From the NCBI RefSeq assembly GCF_029945805.1, contig NZ_JAQSDH010000012.1:1-64000 (forward strand): a stretch of 64,000 nucleotides of DNA, read 5' to 3'. Numbering within the stretch: position 1 is the first letter of the stretch; every line of letters begins with the position of its first letter. Made by a program: the position numbers and the translations under genes. Below the pieces are notes generated by a model. It ran no database searches and was not told the origin of the DNA. It saw nothing but the letters and a program-made list of their open reading frames with translations. This stretch comes from Flavobacterium sp. (GTDB lineage: Bacteria > Bacteroidota > Bacteroidia > Flavobacteriales > Flavobacteriaceae). Shown here in pieces: positions 1-10,189 of this stretch.

Positions 1-96
1 AATAGATAAATAATAAAAAAGTCCTATATTAGTTTTTATCGGACATTAATGATTTAAAATTTATAATTCATAATTTAAAATAACAACGTATATTTG

Positions 97-165
97 CATC
101 GAGGATTCCGAAAGGAAGTTACACCTCACCGCAATAGTCGACCGCTCCAGGTCGGCTTTTGTACT
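97..165 (+). ncRNA. candidate small structured RNA (unassigned)
   Basis: TATATTTG (TAnnTTTG-like -7 box) at 89-96, then nested stem TTGC/GCAA, GAGG/CCTC, TTCC-GAAA-GGAA, then GTCGACC-GCTCCA-GGTCGGC hairpin (137-156) followed by TTTT; no ORF. Confidence 0.4.
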
Positions 166-174
166 TTTATAAAG

Positions 175-216
175 AAACGAAAGCCCAAAATAGTCAACTG
201 TTTTGGGCTTTCGTTT
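175..216. terminator. bidirectional Rho-independent terminator
   Basis: perfect 16-bp stem AAACGAAAGCCCAAAA / TTTTGGGCTTTCGTTT with 10-nt loop. Confidence 0.85.
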
Positions 217-234
217 TAAAATTGTTAAAGCAAT

Positions 235-1002
235 TTACAAAACTTCTTTTAGGAAATCAAGCAAAGCTTGAAACGAACGCTTATCTGCTTTTTCGTTGTA
301 GGCTGCCCCTTTGGAATTATCGTTTCCAGCACCTTTTTCGGTGAACGCGTGTACAGCATTTGCATAATAGGTCATTTGCCAGTCAGCTTTGGCTGTACGC
401 ATTTCGTTTTGGAATTTTTCTATCTCTTCTTTTGACTCGTATGGATCATCAGCTCCGTGTAGCACCAGCACTTTTGGATTAATCGCCTCTATTGTTCTGG
501 CATCATCACGACCTAAACCACCGTGAAAGGATACAACTCCTTTGAATTTCATGTTGGCTCTCGCTGCTTCCACTGCACCTGTTCCCCCAAAGCAATATCC
601 AATTACCACAATATCATCAGGATTTGCGCCTTGCTTTACCAATTGGTCTAATGCTAATTGAATTCTGGTTTGGTATTCTTTGATATTCTTTTTGTAATAA
701 CCCGCTTTGGCACCAGCCTCTTTTGGTCCATTCGGACGTTGATCAATTCCGTAAATATCTGCGACAAAGGTTTGGTAACCCAACGCTGCTAATTCACTAG
801 CAACGTCTTTTTCGTGCTCTTTAATTCCCATCCACGCTGGAAGAATTAACACTCCAGGATTGTTTTTCAATCCTTTAGAGGGTTTAACACCAACACCACT
901 CAACACTTGATTTCCATCTTTGTATTCCACGGCTTTGGATTGTGCATTTACAGAAGACACTATAAAAATCGCCGCTATTAAAAACCCGAAGTTACTTTTC
1001 AT
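235..1002 (-). CDS. dienelactone hydrolase family protein with signal peptide
   Basis: ORF; alpha/beta hydrolase motif GYCFGGTGA, DLH-like PAWMGIKEHEKDVA; Met at 1002 better fits the signal peptide than 1041. Confidence 0.85.
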   Translation of the reverse strand: MKSNFGFLIAAIFIVSSVNAQSKAVEYKDGNQVLSGVGVKPSKGLKNNPGVLILPAWMGIKEHEKDVASELAALGYQTFVADIYGIDQRPNGPKEAGAKAGYYKKNIKEYQTRIQLALDQLVKQGANPDDIVVIGYCFGGTGAVEAARANMKFKGVVSFHGGLGRDDARTIEAINPKVLVLHGADDPYESKEEIEKFQNEMRTAKADWQMTYYANAVHAFTEKGAGNDNSKGAAYNEKADKRSFQALLDFLKEVL

Positions 1003-1074
1003 ATTATTTGATTTTTTAACTTTAGTAAAAGTACTCAACACTAACCGAAAACAGTTGTTAAGAATATAATAAAA

Positions 1075-1099
1075 AAAGCACCCAGTAATTGGATGCTTT
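1075..1099 (-). terminator. putative terminator downstream of Lys-rich protein gene
   Basis: AAAGCA-cCCAgtaatTGGa-TGCTTT hairpin with A-rich flank (T-run on minus strand). Confidence 0.5.
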
Positions 1100-1109
1100 A
1101 GTTAACTGC

Positions 1110-1628
1110 TTATTTTTTCTTTTTAGAATTTGACTTCTTTTTAGATTTTGCTTTAGTTTTCTTCTTTGCTTTTTCTTTAGCCTTTTTCTTTTTAGCCTTT
1201 TCTTTCTTTTTAGCCTTTTCTTTCTTCTCTTTCTCTTTTTGTTTTTCTTTCTTAGCTTTCTCTTTTTTCTTAGCTTTTTCTTTTTTCTCTTTTTCCTTGG
1301 CTTTTGATTTTGCCTTCTTAGCTTTCTCTTTGTCTGAATCTTTCATAGTTTCTAGTGTTTCCTGATTTGTACTTGTTTCTTTCTCAACTGCTGTTGGTTT
1401 AGCAACTACAACTGCTGTTTTACTAACCGCTGATTTTCTTGTTACTGGAGCCTTTTTTACTACTGGAGTTTTTGCTACTGGTGTTGTTTTAGTAGCTAAA
1501 GTTCTCCTTACAGAAGTTTTTGCTGCTGGTTTAACTGACGCAGCAGTTGTAGTAACTTCAGTTGGTGTAACAGAATTCTCTACAGCTTTTGCGGGCTTAC
1601 TATTCTCTGGTGCTGTTTTATCTATCAT
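1110..1628 (-). CDS. Lys/Ala-rich low-complexity (histone H1-like) protein
   Basis: 172 aa; C-terminal half nearly all K/A/E repeats (KEKAKKKEKAKK...), Thr/Val/Ala-rich N-terminus. Confidence 0.6.
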   Translation of the reverse strand: MIDKTAPENSKPAKAVENSVTPTEVTTTAASVKPAAKTSVRRTLATKTTPVAKTPVVKKAPVTRKSAVSKTAVVVAKPTAVEKETSTNQETLETMKDSDKEKAKKAKSKAKEKEKKEKAKKKEKAKKEKQKEKEKKEKAKKKEKAKKKKAKEKAKKKTKAKSKKKSNSKKKK

Positions 1629-1798
1629 ACTATTTTTGTTTGTTTAAATTTTATGTTAATCAAATGTAAATTTAACGTTAACAAAAATACAGTATAAACA
1701 CATTCGCCAATGTTAAGTTTTAGTTTTAAGCTAAAACTTAACATTGAAAAATTACAAACAATTAAAAATCAGATGATTAACTATTTATAGATGAATAG

Positions 1799-3022
1799 TT
1801 AAATTCCGATTTCAACTTGAAAACGCAAATACCAGTTATTTTTTGAAGTACCATTTGCAAAATCTAAGGTATCAAAAGTCAGTTCGCTTTGTAGTTTGAA
1901 AGAGTGTTCCCAAATGTATTTTGTAATACCAACACTATATTCTTTAGTGTTTGGAGCCAATGCTCTAATATCATTTCCGACTTTCTGAATGGAATATCTT
2001 CCAATAAACTCATAATTTGTTCGTGTACTATAACTTAGCTGATAATCGAATCCGTTACCAACAAATGCATAATTACTTTGGGTTAAATCAGCTGGATTGA
2101 AGGTAACAGCATTTTCATTGGTTGTTCTAGACATATAACTCATCATTGCTGCCCAACCACTGTATTTAAACATTGCATCTAACATAACAGATTTCATTGT
2201 TCTTCTTTCAAATAAATCATTTCCAAGCTGACCTTGTGTTCGCTGTGCGTGATTGTTTTGCTGGAATGCACCAGAAAGCAACAATTTAGGTTTTTTTTCT
2301 CTTAGAATATCACCTTCAAAGTAAGTTCCATCTTTGGTAAATGCTCCAAAAGGCAACAATTCTACTTTACCAGTCACGGCAATTCCATCGTCTGCTTTTC
2401 CAGTTTGGTTACGCCCTTCTCCACCGCTAATCGCTGTTTTGAAATTGTATGAGAATGCATCTTTATACTCGTTTAGATGATGAATCTGAAACCCAAAATC
2501 CCTATCGATAGTAAATTTGGCATTATTTATCGTTCGGTCTGTCAATTGTAATCCTCCCGAAGAGTTTACCCGTTGGCGGTTGCCAGGTAATTTCGTCTGT
2601 CCAAAACTGATGTTCCAATTTTTATTAGGTCTATAAAACACGACCGCATCCCGAATAATATTTATATTTTCTCCATCCTTTATCTCGCCAACATCTCCCG
2701 GAGCAAAAGACAATTGTACCGCATAAAGAAACTTGGGATTTCCAACATATCCATCAAAACGCAATCTTAAACGACGCACTTGTCCGTCATAAGCTCCGTT
2801 CTCTCCATCTTGTTTCAAGTAAGTAACTCGATTCTGCATTCGGAAACGGATATTTAATTGGAACAAACTGTCCGGCGAAGTCATTCCGATTCCTTTTCCA
2901 AAGCTATAATATGGCAAGGCTGATAATTTAATATCATTGTCGTTTTTGGTTGGTTCAATTGACACTTGAGAATGCATCGAAATTGATAGAAGCAAAGTAC
3001 ATAGGAGTGCAACTTTTTTCAT
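1799..3022 (-). CDS. phosphate-selective porin O/P family outer-membrane protein
   Basis: signal peptide, OprP/O-like sequence, adjacent to Pit transporter. Confidence 0.75.
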   Translation of the reverse strand: MKKVALLCTLLLSISMHSQVSIEPTKNDNDIKLSALPYYSFGKGIGMTSPDSLFQLNIRFRMQNRVTYLKQDGENGAYDGQVRRLRLRFDGYVGNPKFLYAVQLSFAPGDVGEIKDGENINIIRDAVVFYRPNKNWNISFGQTKLPGNRQRVNSSGGLQLTDRTINNAKFTIDRDFGFQIHHLNEYKDAFSYNFKTAISGGEGRNQTGKADDGIAVTGKVELLPFGAFTKDGTYFEGDILREKKPKLLLSGAFQQNNHAQRTQGQLGNDLFERRTMKSVMLDAMFKYSGWAAMMSYMSRTTNENAVTFNPADLTQSNYAFVGNGFDYQLSYSTRTNYEFIGRYSIQKVGNDIRALAPNTKEYSVGITKYIWEHSFKLQSELTFDTLDFANGTSKNNWYLRFQVEIGI

Positions 3023-3156
3023 ATTAAAACTATTGATTAGTTTTTAGTCTTTAAATTTCCAATAAATTGATATTTAAGAAACGATTTCTTAACAAATTAA
3101 AATTATTTATAAAAAAAGCCAACCTAACGGTCAGCTTAATCATTATGATATACTTT

Positions 3157-4512
3157 TTAGATAACCATTTTAAGTACGTGATATACTAAACCTGCTATTA
3201 GAGCCGAAATCGGAATGGTTAAAACCCAAGCCCATAACAGCTTCACAGTAACTCCCCATCGAACGGCGGAAACTCTTTTGGTCACTCCTACTCCAATAAT
3301 AGAACCTGTAATAGTATGTGTAGTTGATACTGGAATTTTAAAATGTTCCGTAATAAACAACGTTAAAGCGCCAGCTGACTCAGCGACAACACCTTCGAAA
3401 GCGGTTACTTTTGTGATTTTAGAACCCATCGTTTTTACGATCTTCCAGCCACCGCTCAAAGTTCCTAAAGCGATAACAGTATAACAAGTTAAAGGAATCC
3501 ATGAAGGCATTACTCCTTCTATTTTTACTCCGTTTTTCTCGGACGGCAGTACAACATTTAAATCCAACCACCCCAAAGACATATTCGCATTTGGATGGGT
3601 ATTTAAATACACTGCTACTGCCGCGGCAATAATACCCATTACTTTTTGAGAGTCGTTTCCACCATGACCTAAACTGAAAGCTGCTGAAGATAGCAACTGC
3701 ATTCTTTTCAATACTTTTTCGGCTGTAGCTGTTGGAAAACTACTGAATACCAAGTTGAATATTGCAATACTATAAAAAATCAATGCAACCAAGCTCCATT
3801 TGATGTTTGCTGGTTCACAAATTACGCTCCACAGATGGCTTTCAAATCGAGGTTTCTTGATGTCTTCATATCCAATTAAAACAGACCATAAAAACAATCC
3901 TACTATTAGCATTAAAACACCGGTTAGTATTTTTGGATAAATAGATTTTTTTGAAGAATACATCAGCCAAAGTGATACAAAATAGGAAAGCAACATTCCT
4001 AATAATGGCGCTAAAACGATAAATGCGATGATAATGGAAACTCCCGAAGGCAGACTACCATCCTCTCCTGGCTTGTACCAATTTACAATGTTATACCAAT
4101 GTTTAGATATTTGAACGCCATCTTCAACAATGAAATAATCAGAAAAGCCGTGAAGTGAAATTGCGTGGGCAATAGCTGCTCCAGCAAAACCACCAATTAA
4201 GGTATGCGAAGAGGAGGAAGGAATTCCTTTCCACCATGTGATCAGATTCCAAATAATGGCTGCAATAACACCTGCTAAAATCACTGTTAAGTTGATACTA
4301 TCTGTTTTTGCTGTTTTCGCTACGGTATCGGCTACACCAAACCCGAAGACCCAATATGCTAAGAAGTTAAAGAACGCTGCCCAAAGTACGGCCTGAAATG
4401 GTGTTAGTACCTTTGTAGCAACTATAGTAGCAATTGAATTTGCTGCATCGTGAAAACCATTGATGTAATCGAATACTAAGGCAAGAATTATAATTACAAT
4501 TAATAAAGTCAT
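3157..4512 (-). CDS. inorganic phosphate transporter, PiT family
   Basis: PiT signatures DYINGFHDAANSIATIVATKVL and GHGGNDSQKVMG. Confidence 0.95.
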   Translation of the reverse strand: MTLLIVIIILALVFDYINGFHDAANSIATIVATKVLTPFQAVLWAAFFNFLAYWVFGFGVADTVAKTAKTDSINLTVILAGVIAAIIWNLITWWKGIPSSSSHTLIGGFAGAAIAHAISLHGFSDYFIVEDGVQISKHWYNIVNWYKPGEDGSLPSGVSIIIAFIVLAPLLGMLLSYFVSLWLMYSSKKSIYPKILTGVLMLIVGLFLWSVLIGYEDIKKPRFESHLWSVICEPANIKWSLVALIFYSIAIFNLVFSSFPTATAEKVLKRMQLLSSAAFSLGHGGNDSQKVMGIIAAAVAVYLNTHPNANMSLGWLDLNVVLPSEKNGVKIEGVMPSWIPLTCYTVIALGTLSGGWKIVKTMGSKITKVTAFEGVVAESAGALTLFITEHFKIPVSTTHTITGSIIGVGVTKRVSAVRWGVTVKLLWAWVLTIPISALIAGLVYHVLKMVI

Positions 4513-4586
4513 AAGAGTAGTGTTCAGTGTTCAGTTTCTAGCGCATAGCATTTAAATGCTACCAGTCGCAACTGTATTGCTATAAT

Positions 4587-5228
4587 TTAAGAATGTTTAA
4601 CTGAAATTTGTTCCATTACGTTAGAAACACTTTTACATTTATCAGAGGCCATTTCTAGTGCAGAAAGAACTTCTTTATATTTGATAACGTTTTTAGCATC
4701 GGTTTCATTTTCGAAAATATCGGCTACAGCTTTATCAAAAACGGAATCCGCTTTGCTCTCCAATTTGTTGATTTTTTTGCACGTTTCTTTGATGGCTTTG
4801 TGATTCATCTCTTTCAATTCCTTAATGCCGACACCAATTAACTGACAAGCTTCCAAATTGATTTCCGTTAACTTACGAATAGATTTTGTAATTTTTTCTA
4901 CCTGATACAAACGCATTCTACTCGCTGCGCCATGCATATTATCAGCAACATTATCAATAGCTTTTATCAACGCATGAATGTCTTCGCGGTCAAAAGGCGT
5001 AATAAAGTTTCTGCTTAATTCTAAGTGTGTTTTATGTGTGATTTCTTCAATAACAGCTTCAAGTTCTTCTATTTTTCTAAACAATTCTTCTCTCTCCATT
5101 TTCGGAGCATTTACAGCTTCGTGTAAGGTATCGGCTAAAATGATTAAATTGGCAGCCGCTTGTTCAAATAATGGAAAAAACTTTTTGTCCTTTGGAACTA
5201 AGAACTGGAATAGGTTATTAAGAGTCAT
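4587..5228 (-). CDS. DUF47 family (PhoU-like) protein
   Basis: DUF47 pattern (FFPLFEQAAANL..., ITPFDREDIHALIKAIDNVAD) directly upstream of pit. Confidence 0.9.
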   Translation of the reverse strand: MTLNNLFQFLVPKDKKFFPLFEQAAANLIILADTLHEAVNAPKMEREELFRKIEELEAVIEEITHKTHLELSRNFITPFDREDIHALIKAIDNVADNMHGAASRMRLYQVEKITKSIRKLTEINLEACQLIGVGIKELKEMNHKAIKETCKKINKLESKADSVFDKAVADIFENETDAKNVIKYKEVLSALEMASDKCKSVSNVMEQISVKHS

Positions 5229-5327
5229 TTTCGTTTCTTTTTAATGGTGCAAATGTATTGTTCTAATGTTAAGTGAATATTATTTAATACTATTTTTATA
5301 TAAATCAAACTTTACAATTTGTTAACA

Positions 5328-5450
5328 TTGCGTTTCGGCTTTATTCAGCAATTTCAGGAGCGCAAATCCCCTGTTTTCTAGAGCTAACGTCCCGCTGTCC
5401 GCGCTACACGGTAGCCAGCTCCCATCGGGGCTATCGAGCACTTTTTGCGT
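5328..5450. repeat. GC-rich intergenic repeat-like element
   Basis: segment ...TAGAGCTAACGTCCCGCTGTCCGCGCTACACGGTAGCCAGCTCCCATCGGGGCTATCGAGC...; composition differs sharply from AT-rich flanks. Confidence 0.45.
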
Positions 5451-5567
5451 TATTAAGGAAACATAAATCAATAGCTGTTTGTCATTCGCAATCCTATATT
5501 TAATTTCAAATTTCAAAAACGTTTTCGTAATTTAGCCCGCAACTAAACGCGCTACAAATATACTATC

Positions 5568-7196
5568 ATGGATATCAACTTCAATAAAAACGAAGATCAT
5601 AACAAACTTTTACTTACCGATTTAAAACAACATTTTGCCAAAGTTAGAGTTGGTGGCGGTGAAAAACGTATCGAAAAATTACATGCTGAAGGTAAAATGA
5701 CCGCTCGAGAACGGATCGATTACTTGCTAGATCCCAAAGGTAAAAGTATTGAAATTGGGGCTTTTGTGGGTGATGGAATGTATGCCGAACACGGCGGTTG
5801 TCCGTCTGGCGGTGTAGTTGTAAAAATGGGATACATCAAAGGAAAACAGTGTATTGTTGTTGCCAATGATGCTACTGTAAAAGCGGGCGCTTGGTTTCCG
5901 ATTACCGCCAAAAAGAATTTACGTGCACAAGAAATCGCGATGGAAAATCGGTTACCCATAATTTATTTAGTGGATTCTGCCGGAGTTTATCTTCCGATGC
6001 AAGATGAAATTTTTCCCGATAAAGAACATTTCGGACGCATATTTCGGAACAATGCTATCATGAGCAGCATGGGGATTACCCAAATTGCAGCGGTTATGGG
6101 AAGTTGCGTAGCCGGAGGTGCTTATCTTCCTATTATGAGCGATGAAGCTATGATTGTAGATAAAACTGGAAGCATTTTCCTTGCTGGAAGTTATTTGGTG
6201 AAAGCGGCGATTGGCGAAAATATTGATAACGAAACCTTAGGCGGAGCGACAACACATTGCGAAATATCGGGTGTTACTGATTATAAAGCCAAAGATGATA
6301 AAGATGCTTTGGACCGAATTAAAAGTATCGTCGGTAAAATTGGAGATTATGAAAAAGCAGGCTTTAATAGAGAAACGCCGCAAAAACCCGCTTTAGACGA
6401 AAAAGATATTTACGGAATTATTCCAAAATTGCGCACCGAACAATACGATATGATGGAAGTCATCAAGCGTTTGGTAGACAATTCAGAAATGGATATGTAT
6501 AAACCCGATTACGGAAAATCAATAATTACTTGTTATGCACGAATTGACGGCTGGGCAGTTGGAATTATAGCCAATCAACGAATTGTATCCAAAACCAAAA
6601 AAGGGGAAATCCAATTTGGTGGTGTAATTTATTCAGATTCTGCCGATAAGGCGACACGTTTTATTGCCAATTGCAATCAAAAGAAAATTCCGCTACTTTT
6701 CGTTCAGGATGTTACCGGATTTATGGTTGGATCTAAATCAGAACATGGTGGAATTATTAAAGATGGTGCCAAAATGGTGAATGCCGTTGCGAATTCGGTT
6801 GTTCCGAAATTCACTGTTATTGTTGGAAACTCTTATGGTGCTGGAAACTATGCCATGTGTGGAAAAGCATACGATCCTCGATTAATATTTGCTTGGCCAA
6901 GTGCAGAATTGGCTGTTATGGGCGGCACGCAAGCGGCAAAAGTATTGGCACAAATTGAAGCGGCTTCCCTTAAAAAAAACGGACAAGCAGTAGATGAAAA
7001 AACAGAACAAGAATTATTTGATAAAATAAAAGCAAGATACGATTCGCAGGTTTCGCCGTATTATGCAGCAGCAAGATTGTGGACCGACGCTATTATTGAT
7101 CCGTTAGAAACTAGAACTTGGATATCAATGGGAATCGAGGCTGCTAACCACGCGCCTATTGAAAAGAAATTTAATTTGGGCGTTATCCAAGTATAA
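5568..7196 (+). CDS. acyl-CoA carboxylase, carboxyltransferase (beta) subunit
   Basis: carboxyltransferase motifs GGGEKRIEKLHAEGKMTARERIDYLLD, GNSYGAGNYAMCGKAYDPR. Confidence 0.93.
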   Translation: MDINFNKNEDHNKLLLTDLKQHFAKVRVGGGEKRIEKLHAEGKMTARERIDYLLDPKGKSIEIGAFVGDGMYAEHGGCPSGGVVVKMGYIKGKQCIVVANDATVKAGAWFPITAKKNLRAQEIAMENRLPIIYLVDSAGVYLPMQDEIFPDKEHFGRIFRNNAIMSSMGITQIAAVMGSCVAGGAYLPIMSDEAMIVDKTGSIFLAGSYLVKAAIGENIDNETLGGATTHCEISGVTDYKAKDDKDALDRIKSIVGKIGDYEKAGFNRETPQKPALDEKDIYGIIPKLRTEQYDMMEVIKRLVDNSEMDMYKPDYGKSIITCYARIDGWAVGIIANQRIVSKTKKGEIQFGGVIYSDSADKATRFIANCNQKKIPLLFVQDVTGFMVGSKSEHGGIIKDGAKMVNAVANSVVPKFTVIVGNSYGAGNYAMCGKAYDPRLIFAWPSAELAVMGGTQAAKVLAQIEAASLKKNGQAVDEKTEQELFDKIKARYDSQVSPYYAAARLWTDAIIDPLETRTWISMGIEAANHAPIEKKFNLGVIQV

Positions 7197-7267
7197 TTTG
7201 TATTCCGTTAAATGAATAAAAAATTGAAGAGTAATTTGCGCTAGCTTATTGGTAAAAAATCTATGAT

Positions 7268-8191
7268 CTAATACTGCTCGTACCAAGTAAATTTATCTTG
7301 AACGATATGGCCAATTTCTTTTTTTAAATACTCTAAATAGGCTGCGGCAATAGGTGTGTGTTTTTTTCCTTTTAACCAAACTAATCGCCAAGTGGTTATG
7401 ATAGGTAATCCCTTGATGGGTATAATTTGTAATTCATTATTTTGCAATTCATTTTTAATTCCAATTAAAGGCATAATAGAATACCCTAACCCTGCTAGCA
7501 TTGCCTGTTTAACTGCTTCATTTGATGAGAGTTCTATTTTTTTTACCGCTGAAATAGAATTATTTTTTATAAAATTTTCCATAGCTTGAAGTGTGCCAGA
7601 TCCCTTCTCCCTAAAAATTAAGGGTAAATTTTCAACTATTTCTTTAATCGGAATTCCTTTTTTAAATTCTAATTTTTTGTTTCCCACCAAGTACAGTTTA
7701 TTTTGAAGTAAATCTAATTTCTCTACGTTAAGAGCTGGAGGCAATATGGAAATCAAAGCAAAATCAACATCATTAATTTCTAGACTTTCCAAAACCTTGT
7801 TCTTATTAGTAACATCCATCAGTAACTCGATGCCCTTATACTCATTCATAAAATCGGAGAGAAAATAGGGCATTACATATTTCCCAGTAGAAACAACCGA
7901 AATTTTTAGTCTTCCACTTAATTGACCTTTAAAAGCCATCGTTTTATAATTAATGGCATAGACTTCGTTCAAAATTTTTTCAGCAGCTTCGGCAATTTCC
8001 ATTCCAAAATTGGTCACATAAAGTTGGCGTCCAACAACCTCTGTTAGTGGAATTTCAAATTGATTTTGTAAATTTTTTAACTGAATAGAAACAGCAGGTT
8101 GCGTTAAATGCAATTCTTCGGCAGCTTTAGTAATACTCTTTTTTTGCGTGATTTTTAAGAATACTTGTAACTGATGCAAAGTGTAATTCAT
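7268..8191 (-). CDS. LysR family transcriptional regulator
   Basis: N-terminal wHTH FLKITQKKSITKAAEELHLTQPAVSIQLKNLQ. Confidence 0.93.
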   Translation of the reverse strand: MNYTLHQLQVFLKITQKKSITKAAEELHLTQPAVSIQLKNLQNQFEIPLTEVVGRQLYVTNFGMEIAEAAEKILNEVYAINYKTMAFKGQLSGRLKISVVSTGKYVMPYFLSDFMNEYKGIELLMDVTNKNKVLESLEINDVDFALISILPPALNVEKLDLLQNKLYLVGNKKLEFKKGIPIKEIVENLPLIFREKGSGTLQAMENFIKNNSISAVKKIELSSNEAVKQAMLAGLGYSIMPLIGIKNELQNNELQIIPIKGLPIITTWRLVWLKGKKHTPIAAAYLEYLKKEIGHIVQDKFTWYEQY

Positions 8192-8194
8192 AAA

Positions 8195-8230
8195 TTTTAT
8201 TTATATATATCATCACAAATATAAATAAAA
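8195..8230. promoter_or_regulatory. candidate LysR operator between lysR and icd
   Basis: 12-bp perfect inverted repeat TTTTATTTATAT-N12-ATATAAATAAAA in the divergent spacer. Confidence 0.4.
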
Positions 8231-8283
8231 ATATATGAAATATAATTGAGAATTTTGTCCCATCAAATTTTAAATAAAAAAAA

Positions 8284-9720
8284 ATGACACGAATTACAGT
8301 AGCAAAAGGTGACGGAATTGGTCCAGAAATAATGGATGCAACACTTGATATCCTTAAAGCGGCAGGTGCACAAATTGAAATTGACGAAATTGAAGTCGGT
8401 GAAAAAGTTTATCTATCCGGAAATACTTCTGGTATTGCATCTGAATCTTGGGACATCATCCGTCGGAATAAAATTTTTCTAAAAGCACCTATTACAACTC
8501 CTCAAGGTGGTGGCTATAAGAGTTTGAACGTTACTACACGAAAATTTTTAGGACTGTATTCTAATGTTAGACCTTGTATCAGTTTACATCCTTTTGTAGA
8601 GACTAAACATCCTAAAATGGATATTGTAATTATTCGAGAAAATGAAGAGGATTTATATGCCGGAATTGAACATCAGCAAACCGATGAAGTAGTTCAATGT
8701 TTAAAAATAATTAGCCGTCCTGGTTGTGAAAAAATTGTGAGATACGCTTTTGAATACGCAAAAGTGTATGGTAGAAAGAAAGTTACTTGCTTTACAAAAG
8801 ACAATATTATGAAGCAAACAGACGGTTTGTTCCACCAAGTTTTTGATGAAATTGCCTTAGAATATCCAGAAATAGAAAACGAACATTGGATTATTGATAT
8901 CGGAGCGGCAAAAATGGCGGACACACCAGAAATTTTTGATGTGATTGTTACACTTAATCTTTATGGAGATGTATTGTCTGATATTGCAGCGCAAATAGCT
9001 GGATCGGTAGGATTAGCTGGATCGGCAAATATTGGAGAAGAATGTGCCATGTTCGAGGCAATTCACGGTTCAGCCCCAAGACGTGCCGGACAAAATTTGG
9101 CGAATCCATCGGGATTATTAGAAGGTGCTGTGATGATGCTAAATCATATTGGTCAGACTGAAATAGCTGAAAAAATACAAAATGCATGGTTGAAAACAAT
9201 TGAAGATGGAATCCACACCTATGATATTTATAAAGAAGGTATTAGCAAAGAAAAAGTGGGGACTAAAGAATTCTCAAAAGCAGTAATTGCCAATCTTGGC
9301 AAAAGTCCTGAATTACTAAAAAAAGTGTCTTACAGTAAGGATGCTGTTTTAAATCTACCAAAATATGTTAAAAAACCTGCCGCTGTAAAAGAATTAGTCG
9401 GTGTAGATTTATTTGTGCATTGGAATGGCACAGACCCTAATGAATTAGCAAGTTTAGTTCAGAGTATTAATACTGAAAACAAACATTTAACGATGATCAC
9501 CAATCGTGGAATTAAAGTTTGGCCAGAAGGTTTTGAAGAAACATTTTGCACAGATCATTGGCGTTGTAGATTTAAACCAACTCATGGTAAATTAATGTAC
9601 AAAAACCATATCATTACTTTATTAAATCGAGCTTTAGAAGCGAAAATTGATGTAATAAAAACGGAGAATTTATACGAGTTTGATGGTAAATCTGGATATT
9701 CCTTAGGACAAGGTCAATAG
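8284..9720 (+). CDS. icd: isocitrate dehydrogenase (NADP-dependent, long form with C-terminal extension)
   Basis: GDGIGPEI, IIRENEEDLYAGIEH, NLYGDVLSDIAAQIAGSVGLAGSANIG; 478 aa. Confidence 0.9.
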   Translation: MTRITVAKGDGIGPEIMDATLDILKAAGAQIEIDEIEVGEKVYLSGNTSGIASESWDIIRRNKIFLKAPITTPQGGGYKSLNVTTRKFLGLYSNVRPCISLHPFVETKHPKMDIVIIRENEEDLYAGIEHQQTDEVVQCLKIISRPGCEKIVRYAFEYAKVYGRKKVTCFTKDNIMKQTDGLFHQVFDEIALEYPEIENEHWIIDIGAAKMADTPEIFDVIVTLNLYGDVLSDIAAQIAGSVGLAGSANIGEECAMFEAIHGSAPRRAGQNLANPSGLLEGAVMMLNHIGQTEIAEKIQNAWLKTIEDGIHTYDIYKEGISKEKVGTKEFSKAVIANLGKSPELLKKVSYSKDAVLNLPKYVKKPAAVKELVGVDLFVHWNGTDPNELASLVQSINTENKHLTMITNRGIKVWPEGFEETFCTDHWRCRFKPTHGKLMYKNHIITLLNRALEAKIDVIKTENLYEFDGKSGYSLGQGQ

Positions 9721-9728
9721 TTTAAAAA

Positions 9729-9896
9729 ATGAAAAAAGAACAAATAGCAACCCATTTAGTCCTTGTATTAGTACTATCAACAGTAGCAATAATAGCTTTA
9801 TCAGTGAGCGAAAAAATTAATAGCAATCTAATCGCATCATTTATAATTATTACTGGTGCATTAACTCATCATCAATATTCTAAAGTAAAAAGGTAA
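9729..9896 (+). CDS. small membrane protein (55 aa)
   Basis: absent from ORF track; MKKEQIATHLVLVLVLSTVAIIALSVSEKINSNLIASFIIITGALTHHQYSKVKR*; two predicted TM; TAATG overlap with next gene. Confidence 0.55.
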   Translation: MKKEQIATHLVLVLVLSTVAIIALSVSEKINSNLIASFIIITGALTHHQYSKVKR

Positions 9897-10189
9897 TGAT
9901 AAACTCCCAAACATTTAAACTAATCGATGGCGATTTTTCAGCGGAAGAGAGCCTTGAAATTATACGTAATGTATTCTCAAGTAAAATCCAATTTCATCAA
10001 ATGAAAAATTTCAGTTCGCAAGAACGCTTTGGATATGATGATAAAACTGCTATGATACGAATTCCACAACTTAAAAAAAGTTTAGATGAAATCATAAAAT
10101 TGATTGAGTCTACCGAAATGAAGGGACCACAATTTGAAATAAAGTCAGACGTGGTGATTCGTTTTACACGCCCATCTGAACATGTTTAG
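9896..10189 (+). CDS. conserved hypothetical protein
   Basis: 97 aa ORF in overlapping gene string. Confidence 0.6.
   Translation: MINSQTFKLIDGDFSAEESLEIIRNVFSSKIQFHQMKNFSSQERFGYDDKTAMIRIPQLKKSLDEIIKLIESTEMKGPQFEIKSDVVIRFTRPSEHV

Noticed and set aside
5322-5516. 64-aa minus-strand ORF as a gene
   Set aside because: Overlaps a repeat-like GC-rich spacer element; no family resemblance
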